A stretch of DNA of 64,000 nucleotides from Candidatus Peregrinibacteria bacterium GW2011_GWC2_39_14 (GTDB taxonomy: Bacteria > Patescibacteriota > Gracilibacteria > UBA1369 > UBA12463), in assembly GCA_000993595.1 (NCBI GenBank), contig LBWJ01000005.1:62001-126000 (forward strand). Direction: 5' to 3'. The notes beneath the pieces were generated by a model, which was given only the letters and a program-made list of their open reading frames with translations, searched no databases and had not been told where the DNA came from. Position numbers and translations under genes: made by a program. Below are positions 49,192 to 60,000 of the stretch, in pieces; within the stretch, counting starts at the first letter, position 1; every line of letters begins with the position of its first letter.

Positions 49192-52164
49192 TTATTTTTT
49201 TCTAGCTTTTGGCCCTATTTTCTGGCTATTAAAGAGATATTGTTTTGCAAATGCTCTAGGGTTTTTTATCGTTATATCATAGCGTATTTTATTTTCGCTT
49301 GGATTTTTGAATTCACCGTTAGTCTCTAGCGATAAATCGTTAATATCTGCATCCGGAGTAGAAAGTCCAATATTTTTTGCCATTTCATTTGCAAATTTTT
49401 GTCGTGCACCTTTCTGGGCCTCATCCATCGTAGTATTCATATTGCCTGCATCTTTCACGTCAGGGCCTTGAATAGTTAAAGGAATTTTCTTTTCCATTTC
49501 GTTAACGAGCTTTACTTCTCCTTTTGTTAATTTTTCTTCCATAAAGCCAGCGGTTTCATCACTTAATTCGTTGTCTCCGGCAGCATCTTTTGGAGCATCA
49601 GCGGCAGGCTTTTTTACATCTGCCGTCTTCTCTCCATCCGCTTGCTTAATTTTTTCATCCAAAATCGCATTAAATTTTCCCTCTTGCTCCTTAGTCATTA
49701 CAGCCATGGCATATTTTCTTCCATCAGCGCTTTCACCTTCTTTAACCTGCAATTCGTTATTTTTCATAAATTCTCTAATCGCGGAATCGACAACGTTTTT
49801 ATCCACTCCTCGCTCTTTTATCAATTTACTTGATAAATTTTCAAGCAAGTTATCAGTAGCTTTATTCGCGGCATTAATATGATTTTTTATATTTTCGCCT
49901 TCGCTATTTCCTTCTTCAATATCCGCTTTTAATTTTGCTTCATACATCGCATTTTTAACAAATTCTTTTATTTTAAGATCAACATATTTATCAGTTTGAT
50001 CATAATATGCTATTGTTTTCGCCATGTCTTCCGGCTTAAGATAATTTTTTTCAACAGCTTCCGTTTGTGAAGCGATTCCTTTCATTTCGCCTTCTATTTT
50101 TGCTTTTACAGCGGCTTCCAAAGCGCTCGTGCGTCCTTTTTGTTCCTCAAAATATTTTTCAAAATTCCCCGGCTTCATTTGATCTTCAAATCTTGCCGAA
50201 ACGTCTTTTAACGCAGATAAAAGCCCTTCTTTACCTTCTCTTTTTTTCTCGCCATTCTCAATTTTCACGCCACCTTTCATAATATTTATATGTGCTGAAA
50301 CAACAGATTCCACACTTTTTTTATCCGAAAGATTAATATCATATTTCACGCCATGTAAAGTGACTTCTTTTATTTGGCTCAAATGATCCTTTGCTTTTTC
50401 TTCGGAATATTCTTCTTCCGCGACTTTGACTCCTGTGGCTTTTTCAATCGCTTTTTTCATATTTTCTTGCACGCGTTCCACGAGATCGTTTGAAGCATTA
50501 TTCCCTTTTTCAGCAGCTTCAACAGCATCATCAACAAACAAATGTTCCGCATCAGAATCTTCATTTTTGACCTCTCCTTGAATTTTTCTTTCAAGCCAAT
50601 CTTGAGCGGTTTCCGTAGCCGCTTTTTGAAGAATCTCTTCATTTGTAGGCTCTTTTTCAGCGACCTTTTCCGGTTCACGAAGTTTGGATCCAGCATCACG
50701 ATTATCAATTTCTCTAGCAGGTCTTTTCTCCCCTTCCTTAACCTTAAATTTATCTCCGCTAACAATTGGCACATGTTTGCCGGCTCCATCTACAAAATCT
50801 TTTTTACCAGCATCCCATGTCGCATCAATTTGTTTGCCACCCTGTTTCTTCGTTACAGTAAGAACTTTGCCATCTTGCATTGCTTCCGGACACACAATTG
50901 CGCAAACGTCCTGAAGCCTAAGTGAAGCTTGATTTTTACCATCAGCGCCTTTGAATTCAATCTCGCCACTGCTTTCATCATATTTATAAAAATCATTATC
51001 AGCTTCATCAAATCCATCTTTTTTTGCCGCTTCTGCCAAATCTTTGCGAATTTGATCTTTATTAATTTCAACTTTTTCCGTCGCTTTAGCCGTGCCAGCT
51101 TCAACGCCTTTTCCCGCATTAGGATCAACCGAAATGCTCGGTGTTCCATTGTTAAATAATTCATCTTCGAGTCCTTGAGCCGTACCAGGAATTTTAACAG
51201 CCGTATATTTTCCAGCCGTATCTTTTGTATATTTATATTCTTCTCCATCAGCATTTTTTGAATACATAACCCCATTTATTTTTTTGTATGCAGTTCCAAT
51301 GCCATCAGGGCTATCCGGAATTATTCCGGTATTAAATTTTCCACTATCCAAAGCCTCTTCAATGCCAGCTAATCTTTTATTTTCAGCATTTTCTGCCTTA
51401 TTTTTTGGGGCGTTTTTAATAAATTCATCCATAACAGAACGCAGATTATCCACTCTTTGACTAATCATGGCTATGGTCATTGTTTCTGAAATGCCATGCG
51501 CTTTAGCATCAGCGTCCGTTGTTACAACCTCTTTATCCATGAAAGCTTTTGCATCATCATATATAAACTTTATGACGTTTTCCGGAGCATTTTTATTTTC
51601 ATTTAGATTCTTTTCAAGATTACTAATTGCTTCGTCCATAGCCTTATAATGTTTATCCATAACCGCCGGTCCATTTGCCAATTTTTCCGCACTTATCGTG
51701 CCATTGTCGCGTTCAGACTCGCCGTCGTCTTCAACAACCATTTGTTCAAGTTCGGTTTTCGCCGCCGTTTTCGCCTCCTCCTTTTTTCCTTCCTTCTCCT
51801 TATCAAGACCATCCAATAGCGCAACATAGCTATTTTTAACGGCATCAAGAACTTTCATTTGTTCTTCAACAAACGCCATATTATCGGCAGAAGTTTGGTC
51901 AAGGTATCCTTTTGCGGAAAGATCTTTGACTTTATCATCAAGCTTAGCCTTTGCTTCATTATATTTCTTATCAATATCGTCTCTGGTGAGAGCCTTGCCC
52001 TCTTTGCTCATGTCTCCATCAAGTTTTTCAACAATGTCTCTCGCCTCTTTTTTATCATCTTGCGAATCCTGTCTATTAGGCGTTTCCGGGCTTGACCCTT
52101 CCGCTCCCATATAAATGAGTCTTGCAGGTTTGCACCAATCTTGATTTAAGAAATTTACCAGCAT
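49192..52164 (-). CDS. N-tag family protein, 990 aa
   Basis: Tag: WCKPARLIYMGAEGSSPE at about residues 10-27. Helical module to about 105 (IDKKYNEAKAKLDDKVKDL, EEQMKVLDAVKNSYVALL). Residues 290-323 hold one beta-type repeat (NGVMYSKNADGEEYKYTKD). Residues 388-477 are a module shared with the 1168-aa protein (DNDFYKYDESSGEIEFKG, then LRLQDVCAIVCPEAM and IVSGDKFKV). A shared helical region QDWLERKI follows. The last 450 residues are mostly charged coiled-coil. No signal peptide, membrane helix or enzyme motif. Function unknown. Confidence 0.75.
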   Translation of the reverse strand: MLVNFLNQDWCKPARLIYMGAEGSSPETPNRQDSQDDKKEARDIVEKLDGDMSKEGKALTRDDIDKKYNEAKAKLDDKVKDLSAKGYLDQTSADNMAFVEEQMKVLDAVKNSYVALLDGLDKEKEGKKEEAKTAAKTELEQMVVEDDGESERDNGTISAEKLANGPAVMDKHYKAMDEAISNLEKNLNENKNAPENVIKFIYDDAKAFMDKEVVTTDADAKAHGISETMTIAMISQRVDNLRSVMDEFIKNAPKNKAENAENKRLAGIEEALDSGKFNTGIIPDSPDGIGTAYKKINGVMYSKNADGEEYKYTKDTAGKYTAVKIPGTAQGLEDELFNNGTPSISVDPNAGKGVEAGTAKATEKVEINKDQIRKDLAEAAKKDGFDEADNDFYKYDESSGEIEFKGADGKNQASLRLQDVCAIVCPEAMQDGKVLTVTKKQGGKQIDATWDAGKKDFVDGAGKHVPIVSGDKFKVKEGEKRPAREIDNRDAGSKLREPEKVAEKEPTNEEILQKAATETAQDWLERKIQGEVKNEDSDAEHLFVDDAVEAAEKGNNASNDLVERVQENMKKAIEKATGVKVAEEEYSEEKAKDHLSQIKEVTLHGVKYDINLSDKKSVESVVSAHINIMKGGVKIENGEKKREGKEGLLSALKDVSARFEDQMKPGNFEKYFEEQKGRTSALEAAVKAKIEGEMKGIASQTEAVEKNYLKPEDMAKTIAYYDQTDKYVDLKIKEFVKNAMYEAKLKADIEEGNSEGENIKNHINAANKATDNLLENLSSKLIKERGVDKNVVDSAIREFMKNNELQVKEGESADGRKYAMAVMTKEQEGKFNAILDEKIKQADGEKTADVKKPAADAPKDAAGDNELSDETAGFMEEKLTKGEVKLVNEMEKKIPLTIQGPDVKDAGNMNTTMDEAQKGARQKFANEMAKNIGLSTPDADINDLSLETNGEFKNPSENKIRYDITIKNPRAFAKQYLFNSQKIGPKARKK

Positions 52165-52227
52165 TTTGACTTTTTATTTTTGTTTTTGAGTTCGGAGTTT
52201 TATCGCCAGCTTAAGCCAAATATCCAA

Positions 52228-55200
52228 TTATTGATCAGCTTTTAAAATTAATGCGGGATATTTTTCCGTAGCCATTTCCCTCAATACATTTCGAGCATTT
52301 TTAGGCTCGATTTTAGGAGCGGGAACATCTGAGAGCGCTAAAGTTTCAGCGATTTTTTCATCAATAGAATCCTCCATTTTGGTAACATCACGCATAAAGT
52401 TTTGAAGATCAGGATTGTCATACTTTATGTCCCCCGTGAGGTATCCAAATTGAATAGTAAGCTGTTTGCTGAAATCAGATTCGGTTTTGGCCCAATCAAT
52501 CTTTTTAGCCAACGTCTCAACTGCTTGCTTTGCATCAATGGCGGCGTATTTTTCGAGATCTGCTGCCGGTGTAGAAGCATCAATTTTAAAATCATTATAT
52601 CTATTAAATTCTTTGTCAATAAATTGTGCATATGGGTCGTGTTCGCCATTGTGTTTTTCTTTTAACTTCAAGAGTCCTTCAATGGCTACGCCTTTTACTT
52701 GTGAAGCTCTTAATTCAAGGGCTAAACGTGCTTCTCTGGCTTCCCTTGCCTGTCTTTCAACGGGGGTTTCGGCGGCTTTTTTAGAACCGTCATTCTCATT
52801 ATCAAGGAGTGCATCTACTGCCTCATCGCCTAAATCCGCACTGGTTTTTGCGTCCGCATCAGGTGCTCCACCGACTTTTCCCATCCTTTCCTCTATTTCC
52901 GTGTCCGCATTGTCTCCACCGGCTTCACCTACAGTCGCAAGTCTTACCTTATCTCCCTTTTTCAAATTAAGCTTGTCGTTTGCCCCTTTGTCGTCACGAT
53001 CAGATCCAAAGATTCTAATTTCTAGCTTGCCGTCATCGGCTTTTTCTACAACATAGGCTTGCCCTTTTGTAATGCCTATAAGCGAAGCAATGCTATTTGC
53101 CTCATAAGATCCATCGGAAGGGATGTCTGTTACTAAAGGTTTTGCCGCCACCTTTTCAGCTTCTTTTCCATTCAGCTTAACGGAATCTCCTTCCATGAAA
53201 TTAATTCTGTCATGCAAGTCATGCCCATCTGGATCATAAACATTTGTAAAAATTAAGCCACTTTTCCTTGTTACGGTATAAGAATCGCCTTTTTCAATTT
53301 TTGGAAAAACTTCTTCAATGTCTTTTGTTCCAATATTTATTGCATTAAACTTTATTTCTGTTGCATCCGCTTTTTTTGACCCATCTTCTTTTTTTAGGTC
53401 TTCATCAAAAGCATTTTTCAAATCAGTTAGCCACGCTTGAACATCAGGAGTTGGTTCAGTAGGAACCGATTTAAGATTAGTCCAAATTTCTCTCATGTAT
53501 GTATCGCGTGCATCAAAACGGCCGTTAACGAAGCTGGTGAATTTAGCTTTCTCATTGTCGTCTTTATAATTATCTCCAGCAAATTTTTCCATGACCGCAC
53601 TCACGTCTTCTTTGAATTTTCTTTCACTCTCAATGTAATCCTGTCCTCCTTTGAGGTAGAACCATTCAAGGCCATCCACGAGTTGTTTGGAATATTCTTT
53701 AGGATCAAGTTTGGAAACCACATTCGTATGCTCGGGGAACGCAGTCCCATCTCCAATTCTGCTAATAGTTGATGTGAAATTTCTGATGGATCCCTCCACC
53801 GCACCATCAAATTTTTTCAATTTATCAGCAGGCGCATTTTCATATTTTTTGTGATATTCCTCTTGTAAACTTTTAAGCTCTTGAACTATTGTTTTGGCAA
53901 CTTCAAGAGCTTTCTTTTCGATTTCTTCTTTTATATTGCCGGTTAATTCTTTGAATTTATTCATAACATCAGATTCCCAATCTTTTCCTGTATATGGCCA
54001 TTTTTCACCACTGGCAGGTTGCTTGCCTTCTTGAATTTGACCCATTTCAAATGCCATTTTTGTAATTTCTTCATTAAGAGCTTTAACGGTTTTATCACTA
54101 TCGTCAACTTTATTATCACGCTTATAAGCAGATGTACTATCAATCATCAACGCGCGTGCCTGCTTGACGGTTTTATAATTTTTTTCTTTTTCTGGTTCTT
54201 CCTTAGTTTCTTCGCGCTTCTTCTCAATCTTTGAGAATTCATATCCGCTCTTAATAATGACGTGTTTGCCATTTTCATCGACAAAGTCATTTCCAACAAG
54301 ATGCGCATTAACAGATTTTCCATTAGGGCCAGGACTTGTAACCTTCATGCCATCTGTAAAATTATCTGTCCAAAACTGTTTTGGCAAATCAACAAGTCTG
54401 ATATTTTGTTCAGCTGCAGCATTTTTAAATGTGATTTTCCATGTAGGAGGAACATGATCTTTTAGATCATTTTTATCATCGCTGGTTAAAACGCCTTTTC
54501 TTTTATAATCCGCAGGCTTGTAGTTCTCAAGAGAATAATATTTATTATCAAACATATCTTCATCCTTAAGCCCTGAAACAGTCTTGCGAATATTCTCCGG
54601 GCCTTTTTTGCCTTTCTCGTCCGGTTTTCCGGAATCGTCAATAATAACCTGTCTTCCGGGATTGGCATCCAAAGTTTCATAGTTGCCATCCGCATCAAGT
54701 GGATGCATGTGTTCGCCTTGTATGTCTTGTGAGCGTAAAATTCCATCTTCTTTCCAATACGTCATGCCGCTAGGTGTGACAATTTTTTTGCCATCCATGC
54801 CGCTCATACCAAGAGCCTTATCGGCTTTTTCTAAATTCCAATCACCATCGCCTGCAGCAACTTTTTCCGCGATAAGTTCTTCAGTATCATTGTATTTCTC
54901 AGCGGTGTATACGCCATTTTTCTCAGCATATCCTGTCCACGTGCCGCCTTTTCCACCAACAAGATAACCTTCAGCACCCCATAAATACAAAGTTCCATCA
55001 GTATCTTGAATTCCAAAATAATCAGGAAGCTTGCCAAGGTTTTTATCAATAGAAGCAAGATTTGCATTTTTTGCGGCTTCCACCTCTTTAGTTTTTCTCA
55101 AAGATTCATTGACGGCGCTTTCGCCGGCTTCAACGGTCTGATATTTTCCATCAGCATCAAAAGGATGCATATATTCTTCATCCTTATTTTTAGATGAACG

Positions 55201-57054
55201 CAAAATTCCATCACCGGTTTTCCAATAAGTGACGCCATCGCGTACAATCGTATGGTCTTTGCTGGCATCAACAGCCTTATCGATTTCAGCCAATTCCATT
55301 TGTCTGATTGCTTCTTCGTCAATACCGCCCTTTCTATTTTCAAGGTTATATTTTTCAATAACAGCCATAACTTCTTCAAATTGATCCGGCGTAACGGACT
55401 TTTGTAACTCCGCCATAACGTTTTCAAATTCGCTTGGGACAACGGATTTTCCGCCTTCATCAAGACTTGAAACGTGTTCGGTTGTGCCTGTTGCTTCATT
55501 AAGCATTTCATCTAATTCCGCGGCTGTCCCGGCTCTCTCAGACGTACCGGTTTTTAACTCTTTTTCAGCAACATACTTTTTAACTGCATTCAAAACTTCC
55601 TGGAACAAATCAGGCTCAACGGACTTTTGTAAATCAGCCATAACCTCTTCAAATTGATCCGGAACTTGAGATTTCCAATCATTGTGATCCGGCGCTGGTT
55701 GTAACGAATCAAAAGAGTCAGCTTTATTGATCTTGTATTTTCCATACGCATCTTTTGAATACATGAATTCATTGCCTGTCGACAAATTCGTTGAATACAT
55801 GACTCCTTCTTTTTTATAGAAAAGAAGGTCTCCATCATCAGCAAAGGTATCGCCCGAATTTCCATCAGCATCAAGATGTTGATCCAATTGATCTTCAATT
55901 TCAGCGAGCCTTGCATCTTTTGTCTCCTTGCTTTCAAGTTTCGATTTTGTTTCTTGATCCAAAGGAAGTTCGCCCGGTCCTTGCAAGTCTTCCATGACTC
56001 TTTCAAATTGGTCTTTTGCAACACAAACAGACATATTATCAACTATTGTATTTCTCAAATTAGTCAAAGATTCACGTGCCGCATTTGCAGTCTTTGACAA
56101 CTTGCCTTTTAATTCAGTTAATTTCATATCGAGTTGCACAATAGCTTCAGCGGCAAATTTCTTTAATTCCGCATAATCTCTTCGTGCAATAACAAGCGAA
56201 TCGTGTTTTGTTTCAGGGTGTTCAACGGCTGCTTGCAAATCCTTCATAACAGCTTCAAATTGATCCGGAATACGTGTGACAGGTTCAAATTTCTCTTTTA
56301 CATCCGCAATCAGTTTCTTAAGACCTTTTGCTTCTGCGGAATTCTCAAGTGCTGAGATTGTGCTATTAAATTTTCCTTTTAATCCTTCAACCGCTTTCGA
56401 AGATGTTTCCTTCAATTTCGCAAAACTTTTTTGAGCTTCAGCGAGAGTATCGGAAGTGTATTCTGTTTTTCCGTCTGTTCCGGCAAGCATAGCGTCAAGC
56501 TCTTCTGATGTCCCGGTATCAACTTTTGTGCCAACTTCAGTTGCACCAACATCAACACTTCCACCTTTTCCATCACCAAACATTGACTCCATTTCTGCAT
56601 CTACTTTGGCTGCGCCGGCTGTGCCAGCCGCATCAACTCCGGCTTCTTTAAGCCCAACTTGAGCTTTTTCTGCCGCCGCTTTTCTCTTTTTTTCTCTTCC
56701 TTCTTCGTTCGATTTTCTTAACGCCAAATAATTTGTCTTTACACCTTCAAGGGCTTTCATTTGATCGCCGATGAATGTCTTAAATTCAGCATAATTGACC
56801 ATATTTACCGCATCTTCGCTGCCCAAAAGCTGATCAGCCTTCAAATCAAGCTTGGCTTTCGCCTCTTTATATTTTGAGTCAATTTCCTGTTCAGTCGTTT
56901 CAACGCCTTTGTCAAAAGCTTCTTTTTGGAACTTGTCGACGATTTCCTGCATATCACCTTTTTCAGGTGTGAATGCGCCTTCCCCGGCCATATAAGCCAG
57001 TCTAGCCGGCTTAAACAGATTGAGATTTAGCTGATTCAAGAGTGTTTTTTTCAT
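52228..57054 (-). CDS. Giant N-tag family protein, 1608 aa
   Basis: Tag: LFKPARLAYMAGEGAFTPE at about residues 13-31. Helical module to about 120 (IDSKYKEAKAKLDLKADQLL, GDQMKALEGVKTNYLALRKS). Five copies of a 12-16 aa piece like PDQFEEVMADLQKSV lie between about 262 and 568. Four beta-type repeats of about 40 aa lie near 403-447, 602-645, 682-722 and 760-800 (for example RDGVTYWKTGDGILRS and GMTYWKEDGILRS). A diverged copy of the shared module is at about 831-945, followed by a long charged helical tail. Largest gene in the window. Acidic, Lys-rich, no signal, no membrane helix. Function unknown. Confidence 0.78.
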   Translation of the reverse strand: MKKTLLNQLNLNLFKPARLAYMAGEGAFTPEKGDMQEIVDKFQKEAFDKGVETTEQEIDSKYKEAKAKLDLKADQLLGSEDAVNMVNYAEFKTFIGDQMKALEGVKTNYLALRKSNEEGREKKRKAAAEKAQVGLKEAGVDAAGTAGAAKVDAEMESMFGDGKGGSVDVGATEVGTKVDTGTSEELDAMLAGTDGKTEYTSDTLAEAQKSFAKLKETSSKAVEGLKGKFNSTISALENSAEAKGLKKLIADVKEKFEPVTRIPDQFEAVMKDLQAAVEHPETKHDSLVIARRDYAELKKFAAEAIVQLDMKLTELKGKLSKTANAARESLTNLRNTIVDNMSVCVAKDQFERVMEDLQGPGELPLDQETKSKLESKETKDARLAEIEDQLDQHLDADGNSGDTFADDGDLLFYKKEGVMYSTNLSTGNEFMYSKDAYGKYKINKADSFDSLQPAPDHNDWKSQVPDQFEEVMADLQKSVEPDLFQEVLNAVKKYVAEKELKTGTSERAGTAAELDEMLNEATGTTEHVSSLDEGGKSVVPSEFENVMAELQKSVTPDQFEEVMAVIEKYNLENRKGGIDEEAIRQMELAEIDKAVDASKDHTIVRDGVTYWKTGDGILRSSKNKDEEYMHPFDADGKYQTVEAGESAVNESLRKTKEVEAAKNANLASIDKNLGKLPDYFGIQDTDGTLYLWGAEGYLVGGKGGTWTGYAEKNGVYTAEKYNDTEELIAEKVAAGDGDWNLEKADKALGMSGMDGKKIVTPSGMTYWKEDGILRSQDIQGEHMHPLDADGNYETLDANPGRQVIIDDSGKPDEKGKKGPENIRKTVSGLKDEDMFDNKYYSLENYKPADYKRKGVLTSDDKNDLKDHVPPTWKITFKNAAAEQNIRLVDLPKQFWTDNFTDGMKVTSPGPNGKSVNAHLVGNDFVDENGKHVIIKSGYEFSKIEKKREETKEEPEKEKNYKTVKQARALMIDSTSAYKRDNKVDDSDKTVKALNEEITKMAFEMGQIQEGKQPASGEKWPYTGKDWESDVMNKFKELTGNIKEEIEKKALEVAKTIVQELKSLQEEYHKKYENAPADKLKKFDGAVEGSIRNFTSTISRIGDGTAFPEHTNVVSKLDPKEYSKQLVDGLEWFYLKGGQDYIESERKFKEDVSAVMEKFAGDNYKDDNEKAKFTSFVNGRFDARDTYMREIWTNLKSVPTEPTPDVQAWLTDLKNAFDEDLKKEDGSKKADATEIKFNAINIGTKDIEEVFPKIEKGDSYTVTRKSGLIFTNVYDPDGHDLHDRINFMEGDSVKLNGKEAEKVAAKPLVTDIPSDGSYEANSIASLIGITKGQAYVVEKADDGKLEIRIFGSDRDDKGANDKLNLKKGDKVRLATVGEAGGDNADTEIEERMGKVGGAPDADAKTSADLGDEAVDALLDNENDGSKKAAETPVERQAREAREARLALELRASQVKGVAIEGLLKLKEKHNGEHDPYAQFIDKEFNRYNDFKIDASTPAADLEKYAAIDAKQAVETLAKKIDWAKTESDFSKQLTIQFGYLTGDIKYDNPDLQNFMRDVTKMEDSIDEKIAETLALSDVPAPKIEPKNARNVLREMATEKYPALILKADQ

Positions 57055-57093
57055 TTTTATTTTTGTTATTTATTTTATATATTAATTTTTTAT

Positions 57094-60000
57094 TTATTCT
57101 TTTTCTGCAAATTTTTCATAATCCTCTTCCATTTTTTTCGGATTATTTCTGTAATATTCCACTGCGTTTTTCATAAAGCCTTGCACATAAAGTTCCGGAG
57201 TTGTGCCGATTTTTACAATAGAGTCCGAATTAAATTTTGCTATTTCTTCATTGATAGCATGCTTTAGAACTCCAACCATTTTTTCACTATTTTCTACGGG
57301 TACGTCATGCTCTCTTACGTATAAGTACAGCGGATGCTCTGCTTCCTCTCCTCCATTGTCCTTGCCTTCTTTTTTTAGCAATTCAACAGTTTGTTCCATC
57401 TGCTTTTTTATCTCTTCACGCTTTGCTTCAAGATACAAAAGATGTTTTTTTACAGCGACTTCCACGCTGTTTTCATTCGTCAAATCAATTTGATATTCTT
57501 GACCGTCCAATATCATTGATTTTACAGCGCGCAAGCTATCCCTAACATCTTTGTTCGTAGCTTCAATGCCTCTTTTTGCAATTTTATCAGCCGTAAATGT
57601 GACAAGTTCATTTGATACATTGCTGTTTGCTTCAACCGCATCAAGTGTCGTTCCAATATACAAATCCCTTGAATCGCTTGTATCATTTGGGTCCACATCT
57701 TTATGCGTTTTCATTTCAAGCCATTCTTGAAGTGATCCTTTTGCGACTTTTTGCATAACTTCCGTGATGGTTTCCGGTGCTTTTTCCGGTTCACGAGTTC
57801 CGGCTTCAGGAGCGCGAGTCCCTTCAACCGGGTTTGACCTATCTTCATGTTTTTCTTCAGCCGTCCTCTCTTTTATAGTATCTCCGCTATAAATCTTCAC
57901 GCGTTCACTGAGATTTTTCTCATTATAGAAATTTTTTCCACCTTCATTCCAAGTTGCAACAACCGTTACACCTCCATGTGTAACTTCGCATCCATTAGTC
58001 TTTGCATTTGGGCAAATCAAATCGCATATATCACACAACCTAATTGCCATTTCATACGCACCATCTCCTTTAAATGTAATTGTGCCATCCTTTTTATCGT
58101 ATTTATAAAACTTATTATCAGTTTCATCGAAATCATTTTTTTCCGATTCTTTTTGTAATTCCTCGCGAATTTCATCCCTGCTTTGTTCTTTTGATCCTTC
58201 AACGCCGCTTCCTCCTCCCGTTCCACTGGATGCGCCGCCTTCAACACTGCCGCTTACGCCAGTTGTTCCCGGCTCAGCAGGAGCATTAGTCGCGCTAGGC
58301 GATTCAAATTTATTTGTTTCAAAATTATAAACCACGCAAGTTTTGCCACCATCAGTTGTGCGTTGAATTTGTTCGCCAACTTTTCGATATCCATAGGTTG
58401 TATTGGCATCAGAAACAGGGAACTGGTCCGCAGGATAAAGAGTTCTGTCGAAAGTTGTTGGGACTGACCATGCATCGGTAATTCCGGCAAGCATATTTCT
58501 CTTTTCTGTTTCTTCTAATTCAATTTCCGCCGCAGATCGCGTATCCGGTTCATTTGGTTCGCCCGGAGCACCACCAGCTCTTCCGGTAGATCTAGACCCT
58601 TCCCCAAGCCCCGCAATCTTTATAGGAGGCAATTCTTCGTTGCCCATTAATGCTTCAGGGTCTTTAAGCTCAACCATGTTTATCGGATCAAATTTATTTG
58701 TATCTTTATTAAAGACATAATAACCATCATCGTCTTTACATATATTTCCATCTTTATCTATTTTAAATTTACCTTTTTCGTCTGCATCCGGAATTTCTTG
58801 CCATCTTCCCGGATCTTCTCTCAAATAGAATTCATATAATTTCGCTTTTGCCGCCCCGATTTTTTTATCCATAGTAGTGGACTTGCTTTCACCGGCTGCT
58901 TCTTTCCATTTTTTAGGTATGTCAATAAGATCTATAATGAAAGATTCCTGTCTATATATAGCATCAGCTTGATCCTCTTCAACTCCACCTTCTATTATAG
59001 AGTTAAGTTCTTTTAATTGTTTTGTGGCAGAATCAAGTCGGCCTTTCACGTATTGCTCATAACGTTTTAAAGCATCGGGATCGTCTCCAAAGGTTTCTTT
59101 AGCGTTATTCACAAGCGTTGCAATGTAAAACTTATTATTCATCGAAATAGGCGCTTCAGTTTTTAAATAATCAGCATTCAAGTCTACGCCTGTTGATTTT
59201 GCAATTCCTTCAAGGTGGATACTTTGGTTTCCAACCCAGCTTTCTTTTTCACCTTCAAGGTAAGCTTTTCTAAGAGCTGTTGTAATTTCAGCTTCATTTT
59301 TACCTAATTTAATCATGGCTAGAACATAGCCCGCAGTTGCAGATCGTGCATCATTTTTATAGTTTGTAACAGCTTCATCAGCATCATCTTCATCTGCGCT
59401 AAAATCTCCTTCCCATTCCATATCGTTGGATAGGGTCGAAGCGCCACCGGCTATAGCTCCCGGGATTGTTCCAAATGCAGGGACGACACTACCAATGATA
59501 GCTCCTTTTCCAGTTTGTTTCCAGAAATCTCCAGTGATCAAATCCTTTTTTTCTAAATATGTATTAACATTTTTAATATCCTCGTCTATATCCTTGGGCG
59601 CTACAATTTTTTTCCCTTCTTGTTTTGCAGTAGCTTTTTGAACCTTTGCCTTAGATTCGTTAAGTGCTCTAATCTGATTTTTTAAAGAAGCTTCATATTT
59701 TGATTCCATTGTGTTTTCCGATGGACTAGCAACATATTCACCATTCTTTGCAGCAGCATAACCGGTATAAGCCACTGTCGATCTTGGAGCATTAGGGCTT
59801 GACGTAGGCGCAGAAGCAGTGCTCTCTCGTGGCGCATTTGCTTGTGTAGCGGTGAACGCTAAAGCTCCGACAGGACCCGTCAACGCTCCCACTATAGCTG
59901 TTTCAAGCATTTGTTTCTTTTGTGCATCGCTAGCATTAGCTACTAAAGCTCCGGCAGGACCGGCCAATACTGTTGTTGCGGCAATTTCGATAATTTGTTT

